Source: Flavobacterium frigoris (GTDB lineage Bacteria > Bacteroidota > Bacteroidia > Flavobacteriales > Flavobacteriaceae). From it: 64,000 bases of DNA. Positions 17,613-26,000 of the stretch are shown here, piece by piece. Each line of letters opens with the position of its first letter. Positions within the stretch are counted from its first letter, which is position 1. The translations under genes were made by a program, and so were the position numbers. The DNA lies in assembly GCF_900111075.1 (NCBI RefSeq), contig NZ_FOFZ01000001.1:62001-126000 (forward strand), in the 5' to 3' direction. The notes under the pieces are model-generated. The model was not told the DNA's origin and ran no database searches. It saw only the letters and a program-made list of their open reading frames with translations.

Positions 17613-19643
17613 TTACCAGATTTTAACTCTTTTTTCTGGAGCGATGTACATACCGTCATTTGCTTGAATATCGAAGGCCTGATAAAAGGTGTCTACATTT
17701 TGCAAAGGCACATACGCACGGTACATCCCTGGAGAATGCGGATCTGTTTTTACCTGATTTTTAATTGCTTCATCACGTGCTTTAGATCTCCAGATTGTAG
17801 CCCATGACAAAAAGAAACGTTGCTCTGGCGTATAGCCATCAATCAAGCCGGGGTTTCCATTTTCTTTTAAATACAATTGCAAACCATCATAAGCTGCGTT
17901 TATACCTCCTAAATCACCAATATTTTCTCCAAGGGTAAATTTACCATCAACGAAAGTTCCTGGTAATGGCTCAAGCGCACTGTACTGATTAGCCAAAGCT
18001 GTAGTTAAGGCCGAAAATTGTTTAGAGTCTTCTGCAGTCCACCAGTCCACTAAATTCCCATCGGCATTGTATCGTGATCCTGAATCATCAAATCCATGAG
18101 AAATTTCATGACCGATTACTCCTCCTATTCCACCGTAGTTTACCGCTTCATCCGCTTGGTAATTGTAAAATGGTGGTTGCAAAATCGCTGCAGGAAATAC
18201 AATTTCATTATACGACGGGTTGTAGTATGCATTCACTGTTTGTGGAGACATTCCCCATCTGGTTTTATCAACTGGTTTAGTTAAGTCGGATAAATCTTCC
18301 TCAAAACTCCATTTAGCCATGTTTTTTGCATTGTCAAAATAAGTCCCTCCTTCTTCCGGGCTCTTAATTAATAAAGCTGAATAATCTTTCCATTTGTCAG
18401 GATATCCAATTTTAATTTTTGACTTATGTAATTTTTCAACTGCGCTTACTTTGGTTTCCGGAGCCATCCAAGCTAGATTATTGATTCGGTTTTCAAAAGC
18501 GACAAAGATGTTTTTTATCATTTTCTCCGCTTTTGCTTTGGCCTCAGCCGGAAACATTTTCTCTACATATAATTTACCTAAAGCTTCTCCAATTCTTCCA
18601 TTGATTACTTGCAAGGCGCGTTCCTCTCTTGGTCTTTGTTTTACCGCGCCTGTTAATGCTTTTCCGTAAAACTCAAAATTGGCATCTTCAATTGTAGTTG
18701 ATAACTGACTTGAAGCTCTGTTTAATAACGACCAACGCATATACGCTTTCCAGTCGTTCACTTTGTTTTCTTTCAAAATAGACTCAAAAGCAGTCATGTA
18801 TTTAGGCTGCGAAACGATTAATGAATCCACGTTTTTCAATCCTATTTTTGTAAAGTAGCTATTCCAGTTGATCGACGGAGTTAATTTTTGCAAATCAGCC
18901 ACCGTCATCGGGTTATACGATTTTCTTCTGTCCCTTCTTTCTACGCGGTCAAATCTAGGTTTTGACATTTCGATTTCAAGAGCTAAAATCTGTTCAGCAT
19001 GTACTTTAGCTTCGGCTGGTTTTTCACCAAAGAACCCAAGCATTTTAGCCACGTGAAGCACGTATTTTTCTCTTTTTTCTTTTGAATCAGCATCTTCAGA
19101 AACATAATAATCACGATCTGGCAAACCTACTCCTCCAGGCCCCACACTGATTACATTTCTATTACTGTTTTTAGCATCGGCACCAATGTTAGCGCCAAAA
19201 AAACCAATCCCTCCGTAGGGTTCCATTTCGATTAATAAGTCTTCTAAATCCTTGGTATTTTTAACCGCATCAATTTTTTTTAAGTACGGTTTCAATGGTG
19301 TAATCCCTAATTTGTTACGACCAAGAGTATCTAGAATCGTTTTGTACAAATTGATCGCCTTCCCTTGGTCCGTATCTGATTTGTATTTTGGATTTGTCGC
19401 TGCCTCTTTTAATATTGCCAACGCATCTGCGTCTGTCTTTTGTCTTAGCTCATCAAAACTTCCCCAACGCGTTCTGTCAGAAGGTATGTCTGTATTGTCT
19501 AACCAGGTTCCGTTTACATAACGGAAAAAGTTATTACTAGGTTTCACCGTCTTGTCCATATAATTGACATTAATCCCCGGTTCTTTTGCAGTTGCAGCTG
19601 TTTGTGCCTGTGTAACTGTAAGTCCAAAAAGTGCAGGAATCAC
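17613..19643 (-). CDS. M13 metallopeptidase, signal sequence frameshifted
   Basis: Neprilysin/PepO-type zinc endopeptidase, about 676 residues. Zinc site HEISH (in VIGHEISHGFDDSG), downstream glutamate motif ENIGDLGG, and NAYYNP are all intact. The paralogue at 19861-21924 starts with a full signal peptide; here the matching ATG (19673-19675) is followed by seven A where eight would keep frame, so it reads MKKTAIGRFFL then stop. The coding frame can only open at GTG 19643, giving a clipped signal (MIPALFGLTVTQAQ) without its basic N-region. Either a slipped homopolymer (possible phase variation), a real defect, or a sequencing error. Otherwise a secreted or periplasmic peptidase. Confidence 0.88.
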   Translation of the reverse strand: MIPALFGLTVTQAQTAATAKEPGINVNYMDKTVKPSNNFFRYVNGTWLDNTDIPSDRTRWGSFDELRQKTDADALAILKEAATNPKYKSDTDQGKAINLYKTILDTLGRNKLGITPLKPYLKKIDAVKNTKDLEDLLIEMEPYGGIGFFGANIGADAKNSNRNVISVGPGGVGLPDRDYYVSEDADSKEKREKYVLHVAKMLGFFGEKPAEAKVHAEQILALEIEMSKPRFDRVERRDRRKSYNPMTVADLQKLTPSINWNSYFTKIGLKNVDSLIVSQPKYMTAFESILKENKVNDWKAYMRWSLLNRASSQLSTTIEDANFEFYGKALTGAVKQRPREERALQVINGRIGEALGKLYVEKMFPAEAKAKAEKMIKNIFVAFENRINNLAWMAPETKVSAVEKLHKSKIKIGYPDKWKDYSALLIKSPEEGGTYFDNAKNMAKWSFEEDLSDLTKPVDKTRWGMSPQTVNAYYNPSYNEIVFPAAILQPPFYNYQADEAVNYGGIGGVIGHEISHGFDDSGSRYNADGNLVDWWTAEDSKQFSALTTALANQYSALEPLPGTFVDGKFTLGENIGDLGGINAAYDGLQLYLKENGNPGLIDGYTPEQRFFLSWATIWRSKARDEAIKNQVKTDPHSPGMYRAYVPLQNVDTFYQAFDIQANDGMYIAPEKRVKIW

Positions 19644-19810
19644 AAAAAGAAGCGACCTATTGCTGTTTTTTTCATTTTTATAGTTGATTAGTTAATTTAT
19701 GCTGTTTATTGCTATAATTAAATAGTAAATAAAATTATTCATAAATATATAAAAGTAATTTTCAACTGTCTAATTTTTAACAATTGTTAGCTTAAAATTT
19801 CACAATTAAA

Positions 19811-19840
19811 AAAAATCCTAAGCTTGCACTTAGGATTTTT
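19811..19840 (-). terminator. Terminator after second M13 gene
   Basis: AAAAATCCTAAG, loop CTTGCA, CTTAGGATTTTT: perfect 12-bp stem with T-run on the minus strand, 20 bp beyond the stop codon. Confidence 0.85.
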
Positions 19841-19860
19841 AAAATTACACTTTTATTAAT

Positions 19861-21924
19861 TTACCAGATTTTCACTCGTTTCTCAGGTTCGATATACATA
19901 CCGTCGCCTTTTTTAATATCAAATGCCTGATAAAAAGCATCAACATTTTGAGCCGGCACATACGCACGGTACATTCCCGGAGAATGTGGATCCGTTTTCA
20001 CTTGGCTTTTAATTGCTTCATCGCGTGATTTGGTTCTCCAAACCGTGGTCCATGAAATGAAGAAACGCTGTTCAGGAGTAAATCCGTCTATGAGTCCCGG
20101 ATTTTTATTTTCTTTCAAATACAATTGTAAACCATCATAAGCAGCATTTATACCTCCTAGGTCTCCAATGTTTTCTCCAAGAGTAAATTTACCGTCTACA
20201 TGAACTCCTGGAAGCGGTTCTAATGCGCTGTATTGATCTGCGAGTGCGGTTCCCATCGCCGTAAATCGCGTTAAATCTTGAGCCGTCCACCAGTCAATTA
20301 AGTTTCCTTCTGCATTATAACGTGCCCCTGAATCATCAAAACCATGAGAGATTTCATGACCAATTACAGCTCCTATTCCACCATAATTAACGGCTTCATC
20401 AGCTTGGTAGTTGTAGAAAGGCGCTTGTAAAATCGCTGCTGGAAACACAATTTCATTATACGAAGGATTGTAATAGGCATTTACCGTTTGTGGAGACATA
20501 TACCATTCTGTTTTATCAACGGCTTTATCCAACTTGTCAATATCTTTTTGGAAATTCCAACGCGAAATACTTTTCATGTTCTCAAAATAACTTCCACCAG
20601 TAGCAATACTTTTAATCTCTAATTGCGAATAATCTTTCCACTTGTCTGGGTATCCAATTTTGATGGTAATCTTATTCAATTTCTCAATCGCTTTCACTTT
20701 TGTCTCTGCAGACATCCAAGTTAAATTGCTGATGCGGTTTTGATACGCTAAAATGATGTTATGGATCATTTTCTCTGCTTTTTCTTTTGCTTCAGCAGGA
20801 AACATCTTTTCCACATACAATTTCCCTAAAGCCTCACCAATAGTTCCGTTAACTGTTTGCAATGCTCTTTCTTCACGAGCTCTTTGTTTGATTGCCCCAG
20901 TTAATGTCTTTCCATAAAAATCAAAATTAGCGGCATCAATGGTACTGCTTAACAAACTACTTGAACCATTTAATAAAGTCCATTTCATATATTCTTTCCA
21001 TGCCGAAACTTTATTTTCGGTAAGAATCGTTTGCAACGCTTTCATGTATTTAGGCTGCGATACGACTACCGTATCTAACTTTGCAAAACCAATACCAGTG
21101 AAATAGTCGCTCCAGTTAATTGCCGGCGTCATTTTCTGTAATTCGGCAATAGTCATCGGGTTGTACTGTAATCTTCCGTCTCTGCGTTCTACTCTGTCCA
21201 AACGTGGATTTGACATTTCGATCTCCAAAGCTAAAATCTGACTAGCACTTACTTTAGCCTGAGTAGGAGTTTCTCCAATAAACTGTAGCATTCTAGCAAT
21301 ATGTTGCTCGTACTTCTCTCTTTTTTCTTTGGTATCTTTTTCTTCTGAAGAATAATAATCTTTATCAGCCAAACCTAGTCTTCCAACTCCAAGATTTAAA
21401 GAGTTTTTAGCACTATTTTTATCATCGGCTCCAACTCCAACTCCAAAAAACCCAACTCCTCCAATAGGTTCCATTTCAATTAGCAACTTTTGCAAGTCCT
21501 GAATGTTTTTTACTTTGTCAATTTTTGCCAAATAGGGAGCTAACGGCTTAATGCCTTGTTTGTCTCTAGCAACAGTATCTAAAATCGAATTGAAAAGATT
21601 AATAGCTTTTCCTTGATCAGTCTCCGATTTATAAATTGGATTTTTTGACGCATCTTTCAAAATTGTCAATGCATCTTTATCGGTTTTTTTTAGTAATTCA
21701 TTAAAACTTCCCCAAGAAGTTCTATCACTTGGAATTTCGGTTTTGTCAAGCCAAGTTCCATTTACGAACCTAAAAAAATTATCTGCGGGTTTTACCGTAT
21801 TATCAAAGAACGAAACATTGATACCCGGTTCCTTACTTGAAGTAACAGTTTGAGCTTGAGTCTCTGCAAATCCTATTATTGTAGGAATCACTAAAAGAAG
21901 CCCCTTATTCAGTTTTATTTTCAT
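19861..21924 (-). CDS. M13 metallopeptidase (intact paralogue)
   Basis: A 687-residue PepO-type zinc endopeptidase with an intact signal peptide (MKIKLNKGLLLVIPTIIGFA, ETQAQ), an N-terminal helical M13 domain, and the C-terminal catalytic domain with GHEISHGFDD, NAYYNPSYNEIVFPA and ENIGDLGGINAAYDG. I choose the ATG at 21924 because it gives a proper signal sequence aligned with the neighbour; the ORF extends upstream to 22125 but that part overlaps the divergent SCO1 gene. Very similar to the gene at 17613 over the whole length, so a tandem duplication; each has its own terminator or spacer, so they are separately transcribed. Confidence 0.94.
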   Translation of the reverse strand: MKIKLNKGLLLVIPTIIGFAETQAQTVTSSKEPGINVSFFDNTVKPADNFFRFVNGTWLDKTEIPSDRTSWGSFNELLKKTDKDALTILKDASKNPIYKSETDQGKAINLFNSILDTVARDKQGIKPLAPYLAKIDKVKNIQDLQKLLIEMEPIGGVGFFGVGVGADDKNSAKNSLNLGVGRLGLADKDYYSSEEKDTKEKREKYEQHIARMLQFIGETPTQAKVSASQILALEIEMSNPRLDRVERRDGRLQYNPMTIAELQKMTPAINWSDYFTGIGFAKLDTVVVSQPKYMKALQTILTENKVSAWKEYMKWTLLNGSSSLLSSTIDAANFDFYGKTLTGAIKQRAREERALQTVNGTIGEALGKLYVEKMFPAEAKEKAEKMIHNIILAYQNRISNLTWMSAETKVKAIEKLNKITIKIGYPDKWKDYSQLEIKSIATGGSYFENMKSISRWNFQKDIDKLDKAVDKTEWYMSPQTVNAYYNPSYNEIVFPAAILQAPFYNYQADEAVNYGGIGAVIGHEISHGFDDSGARYNAEGNLIDWWTAQDLTRFTAMGTALADQYSALEPLPGVHVDGKFTLGENIGDLGGINAAYDGLQLYLKENKNPGLIDGFTPEQRFFISWTTVWRTKSRDEAIKSQVKTDPHSPGMYRAYVPAQNVDAFYQAFDIKKGDGMYIEPEKRVKIW

Positions 21925-22060
21925 TTTTACAATTAATTTGGTTAGTGTCACAAAGCTATTGATAAAAAATATACCAATTTCAAAACACTTGTTAAAATTA
22001 CAATGGCATAAATTCGCGGTAAAAAGCGCACTTTTTTGTACTTTTGCAAAAATTATTTTT

Positions 22061-22726
22061 ATGAAATCTATTTTTAAGAAATACCGAATATTTATTGGTG
22101 TTTTCATAATCTTCTCCACTATCACGCTCTACTTGTTTTACGTAGCCCTGAAACCTACTAAAACCCTGCCTATATACAATCCATCAGATGTTAATCCGGA
22201 ACTTGTGGATAGTACCGTACAATATATTAGTAAATACCACACCATTGCTGATTTTTCTTTTGTCAACCAAAACGGAAAAACCATTACTCAAAAAGATTAC
22301 GAAGGCAAGATATATGTAGCCGACTTTTTCTTTACGACTTGTGGTTCTATTTGCCCGAAAATGACCGCTAATTTATTTGAAGTCCAAAAAGCAATTATCA
22401 ATAACCCAAAAGTAATGCTGCTTTCTCATACCGTATTTCCCGAAGTTGACAGCGTAGCTGTTCTAAAAGCATATGCCATTAAATATGGTGTTGACGATAA
22501 AAAATGGAATCTCGTTACTGGCGATAAAAAAGAGATTTATACCATGGCTAGAAAATCGTATCTGGCTGTCAAATTAGGAAAACCAAGCGAGCTATACGAC
22601 ATGGTACATACCGAAAACTTTGTGTTAGTAGATGCTAAAAAAAGAGTTCGTGGTTTTTATGATGGCACCAAAAAAGAAGACATCGAAAAATTAATAACCG
22701 ACATTAATTTTTTAAGCAACGAGTAA
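22061..22726 (+). CDS. SCO1/SenC-family copper chaperone
   Basis: A 221-residue thioredoxin-fold protein anchored by one N-terminal membrane helix (residues about 9-28). Copper-binding/redox residues: Cys94 and Cys98 (FFTTCGSICPKM) and His183 (DMVHTENFVLVD). SCO proteins deliver copper to the CuA centre of cytochrome oxidase or act in thiol redox at the membrane. The start ATG at 22061 is chosen over an upstream ORF start because it directly precedes the signal-anchor; a TACTTTTG box lies at 22039-22046, 15 bp upstream. Divergent from the M13 gene. Confidence 0.92.
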   Translation: MKSIFKKYRIFIGVFIIFSTITLYLFYVALKPTKTLPIYNPSDVNPELVDSTVQYISKYHTIADFSFVNQNGKTITQKDYEGKIYVADFFFTTCGSICPKMTANLFEVQKAIINNPKVMLLSHTVFPEVDSVAVLKAYAIKYGVDDKKWNLVTGDKKEIYTMARKSYLAVKLGKPSELYDMVHTENFVLVDAKKRVRGFYDGTKKEDIEKLITDINFLSNE

Positions 22727-22817
22727 TCTGCCTAAACAAAACAAATGTTCACTATTTCGACACCAACCATTTAGTACTTTTTTTTATTCTTAATTTATTC
22801 AACAGACGTTATAAAAG

Positions 22818-22859
22818 TGATAATTATCATTTATTTTAGTATTATAATATGTACTTTTG
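22818..22859 (+). promoter_or_regulatory. feo promoter with Fur-like palindrome
   Basis: A perfect 12-bp palindrome TGATAATTATCA (22818-22829) resembles half of a Fur box and lies where the -33 element should be; the -7 box TACTTTTG is at 22852-22859, 26 bp before the feoA start. Its position fits repression of iron uptake by a metal-sensing regulator (inference). Confidence 0.55.
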
Positions 22860-22885
22860 CAATATTAATTCAATCTAAATAAGAC

Positions 22886-23125
22886 TTGCGAACAACGATA
22901 AATTCACTCAAAAAAGGGGATAAAGCCATTATCAAGGATTTTGATATTGACATCATTCCATTAAAGCTACTCGAAATGGGCTGCTTGCCTGGAAATACGG
23001 TTGAATTGCTTCAAATCGCACCTTTTGGCGACCCTTTGTATTTAAACATTAATGGTTCCCATTTGGCTATTCGAGTGGAAACAGCCAAAGAGATTGAAGT
23101 TGAACTAATCAAAATCAAGTTTTAA
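22886..23125 (+). CDS. feoA: FeoA, ferrous-iron transport accessory protein
   Basis: A 79-residue SH3-like protein that interacts with the FeoB transporter and is needed for Fe(II) uptake. Typical pattern: SLKKGDKAIIKDF, LLEMGCLPGNTVELLQIAPF, GDPLYLNINGSHLAIR. The start is TTG at 22886, the only fitting codon; the first residues (RTTINSLKKGD) match the family. It overlaps feoB by one base (TAATG), so the operon is tightly coupled. Confidence 0.93.
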   Translation: MRTTINSLKKGDKAIIKDFDIDIIPLKLLEMGCLPGNTVELLQIAPFGDPLYLNINGSHLAIRVETAKEIEVELIKIKF

Positions 23126-25224
23126 TGATCAATCAGAATATTAACATTGCCTTAATAGGTAACCCAAATACAGGAAAAACTTCGGTTTTTAATCAACTTA
23201 CTGGTCTCAATCAACAAGTGGGGAATTATCCGGGAATCACTGTTGAGAAAAAAATAGGTTTTTGCAAATTACCTAATAATGTTAAAGGTAACATCTTGGA
23301 TTTACCTGGAACTTACAGTCTGAATGCCAGTTCGATTGATGAAAATGTTGTTATTGAATTATTGCTGAATAAAAACGATAAATTATATCCAGATGTTGCC
23401 ATCGTAGTTACAGATGTAGAAAATCTAAAACGTAATTTACTGTTATTCACCCAAATAAAAGATTTAGAAATCCCAACTATTTTAGTCATTAACATGGCTG
23501 ATAGAATGGAATACAAAGGGATTACTTTAAACATACCCTATTTAGAAGAGCATCTAAAAACAAAAATTGCGCTGATCAGCTCCCGAAAAGGTTTTGGTAT
23601 TGATGAATTAAAAAATTTGATCGTTACCTACAAAACTATTACAACCGAACCTTGCCTAAATGCTTCCAGTATAGACCCAGAATACTTCAATAGTCTTCGA
23701 AAAGCATTTCCTAATCAATTGTTATATAAATTGTGGCTGGTAATAACCCAAGACGTAAATTTCTTGAATTTAGAACGAAAAGAGATTCAAGGTTCTTTTA
23801 CTAAATCGCATTCCGATTTAAAACGATTGCAACAAAAAGAAACCATCAAGCGCTATCAATTTATCAATGATGTCTTAAAAGAAGGTTTAAAAGTAGACGC
23901 AACAATTGCCAAAGATTTTCGTAGCAAACTCGATCGCGTATTGACTCATAAAGTTTGGGGATATGTAATTTTCTTCGTCATTTTATTTGTAATATTTCAG
24001 TCTATTTTCGAATGGTCTAAAGTCCCTATGGATTTTATAGACAGTACTTTTGCTTCGTTAAGCGCATTAGCCAATAGCGAGCTACCAGCCGGTGTTTTAA
24101 CTAATTTGGTATCGCAGGGAATTATTCCAGGCATCGGAGGAATACTGATTTTTATTCCGCAAATCGCCTTCCTATTTCTATTTATTTCCATTTTAGAAGA
24201 AAGTGGTTATATGAGCAGAGTCGTATTCTTAATGGATAAAATTATGCGAAATTTTGGTTTATCAGGGAAAAGCGTAGTTCCATTAATTTCTGGAACGGCC
24301 TGCGCTATTCCGGCTATTATGGCCACCCGAAATATCGAAAACTGGAAAGAACGATTAATAACGATTCTGGTAACTCCATTTACAACCTGTTCTGCCAGAT
24401 TACCCGTTTATGCTATTATTATAGGGCTGGTGATTCCCGACACTTATGTACTGGGAATTTTTAATCTTCAAGGATTAACATTGATGCTATTGTATCTTAT
24501 TGGTTTCGGAACGGCTATTCTATCAGCTTACATTCTTAATATAGTCCTGAAAATAAAATGTAAAACTTTCTTTGTGGTAGAAATGCCAAACTATAAACTA
24601 CCTATGTTTAAAAACGTAGCGCTTAATGTTGTTGAAAAAACAAAAGCATTCGTTTTTGGTGCTGGAAAAATAATTTTAGCAATATCAATCGTTCTGTGGT
24701 TTATGGCTTCATATGGCCCTGGGAAAAACTTCAAAAATGCCGAAGCAATTCAACTTTTAAAAACGGAAAACGTTGGCTTATCGCAAGATGAACTTAGTAA
24801 TAAAGTGGCAGCATACAAACTAGAAAATTCTTATATCGGAATCATGGGAAAAAGTATTGAACCCGCCATTTCTCCTTTAGGATATGACTGGAAAATTGGG
24901 ATTGCGATCATTAGCTCCTTTGCTGCGAGAGAGGTTTTCGTAGGTACATTGGCCACTATTTACAGTGTGGGAAGTACTGGAAATGATGACACGATCAAAA
25001 ACAAAATGGCTGCAGAAGTCAATCCCGTAACTGGCAAGAAAATATTCAATTTTGCTTCAGGAATATCTTTACTGTTATTCTACGCTTTCGCGTTGCAATG
25101 TGCCAGTACAATCGCTATAACGAGAAAAGAAACCAATTCCTGGAAATGGCCTTTGGGACAACTTATTTTCATGAGTTCGTTTGCTTACATTGTAGCCTTA
25201 ATTGCTTATCAAATTTTAAAATAA
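23125..25224 (+). CDS. feoB: FeoB, ferrous-iron transporter
   Basis: A 699-residue inner-membrane Fe(II) transporter. N-terminal G-protein domain: G1 GNPNTGKTS (10-18), switch region VGNYPGITVEKK, G3 DLPGTY, G4 VINMAD; then a helical GDI-like spacer (about 170-275) and a membrane part with two Gate segments (about 335-470 and 500-690; GTACAIPAIMATR and SSFAAREVFVGTL). Length is slightly below the 770 of E. coli FeoB, typical of Bacteroidota. Followed by a Cys-tail mini-protein that belongs to Feo operons. Confidence 0.96.
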   Translation: MINQNINIALIGNPNTGKTSVFNQLTGLNQQVGNYPGITVEKKIGFCKLPNNVKGNILDLPGTYSLNASSIDENVVIELLLNKNDKLYPDVAIVVTDVENLKRNLLLFTQIKDLEIPTILVINMADRMEYKGITLNIPYLEEHLKTKIALISSRKGFGIDELKNLIVTYKTITTEPCLNASSIDPEYFNSLRKAFPNQLLYKLWLVITQDVNFLNLERKEIQGSFTKSHSDLKRLQQKETIKRYQFINDVLKEGLKVDATIAKDFRSKLDRVLTHKVWGYVIFFVILFVIFQSIFEWSKVPMDFIDSTFASLSALANSELPAGVLTNLVSQGIIPGIGGILIFIPQIAFLFLFISILEESGYMSRVVFLMDKIMRNFGLSGKSVVPLISGTACAIPAIMATRNIENWKERLITILVTPFTTCSARLPVYAIIIGLVIPDTYVLGIFNLQGLTLMLLYLIGFGTAILSAYILNIVLKIKCKTFFVVEMPNYKLPMFKNVALNVVEKTKAFVFGAGKIILAISIVLWFMASYGPGKNFKNAEAIQLLKTENVGLSQDELSNKVAAYKLENSYIGIMGKSIEPAISPLGYDWKIGIAIISSFAAREVFVGTLATIYSVGSTGNDDTIKNKMAAEVNPVTGKKIFNFASGISLLLFYAFALQCASTIAITRKETNSWKWPLGQLIFMSSFAYIVALIAYQILK

Positions 25225-25231
25225 AACCGAT

Positions 25232-25357
25232 ATGTTTCAAGAAATTTTTGCTTTCGTAGCACTCGGAGTTGCCGTTGTTTTTTTACTTAAAAAATTCTTC
25301 TTTAAAAAGAAAAAAACCGATAAAAGTTGCGGTAAAGACGATTGTGGATGCCACTAA
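25232..25357 (+). CDS. FeoB-associated Cys-rich membrane protein (41 aa)
   Basis: A very short ORF 8 bp behind feoB. Residues 3-19 form one membrane helix (MFQEIFAFVALGVAVVFLL), followed by a basic stretch (KKFFFKKKK) and a cysteine tail ending SCGKDDCGCH. This is the pattern of the FeoB-associated Cys-rich membrane proteins (FeoC-like position), thought to bind metal or iron-sulfur at the cytoplasmic face of FeoB. Topology by the positive-inside rule puts the Cys tail in the cytoplasm. Its position makes coding status safe despite the size. Confidence 0.88.
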   Translation: MFQEIFAFVALGVAVVFLLKKFFFKKKKTDKSCGKDDCGCH

Positions 25358-26000
25358 AATTAAAAAAAATAAAGACTTAAAAACATTGGGGTTTAGAAAA
25401 GAGAACTTCTCATACAACTACCTGATTTCAATATCTCTAAACCCACAAATCCAAAGTAATTAAAGATTTATTCGTTTAAATTTTTATCAAAATTTTAATG
25501 TTATAATTTAGAACGATAAATTTTAAATAACTAAATTTACTTAGTAAAAAATACGAAACACATACTCGTTATCAGTCGTTTACAACTATTAAAAAAATAA
25601 TTTTAAACGAATGCTTTATTAAGAAAAGTATTTGGCTAATAACTTAAATATGTTTTGGCTTCCCACCTACAAAAGCCAATGAAAGCGTAGCATCAGTATA
25701 TATTGACAATCGAACTCTTAATTTGCGTTCTATTCATTACAAAATATAAGGTCTAAACATTACCCAAATCTATACGTCCCACTAGTATTATTGCCAATCA
25801 ATGTTGGCTGATAAAAAATCGTATTAAGTAATTTAAAAACTACAAAAATGGAAAACAAGATAACTATCCATCCGATTTCTTAATCACTCTTCCTTTCCCT
25901 CATTGTACTAAAGGCTGTCTTAATTGGTTAAATGGGTACTTCTTTCAATTAGTGTGTTGCACTTGATTTCAATTCGAACAAGAACCAATATAAACTTATT
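25358..26000. other. 643-bp intergenic region, no gene recognised
   Basis: Between the feo operon and a TonB receptor gene. I see only a weak inverted repeat (GGGTTTAGA 25389-25397 with TCTAAACCC 25436-25444) that may help end the feo transcript, and very AT-rich sequence. A mini-ORF MENKITIHPIS (25848-25883) has no support. Confidence 0.5.

Noticed and set aside
21925..22125. 67-residue extension of the second M13 peptidase
   Set aside because: It overlaps the divergent SCO1 gene and its promoter, and would bury the clear signal peptide that starts at 21924.
25269..25463. 64-codon ORF on plus strand after feoB
   Set aside because: It is another frame over the Cys-tail mini-gene, which fits the Feo family and is the better call.
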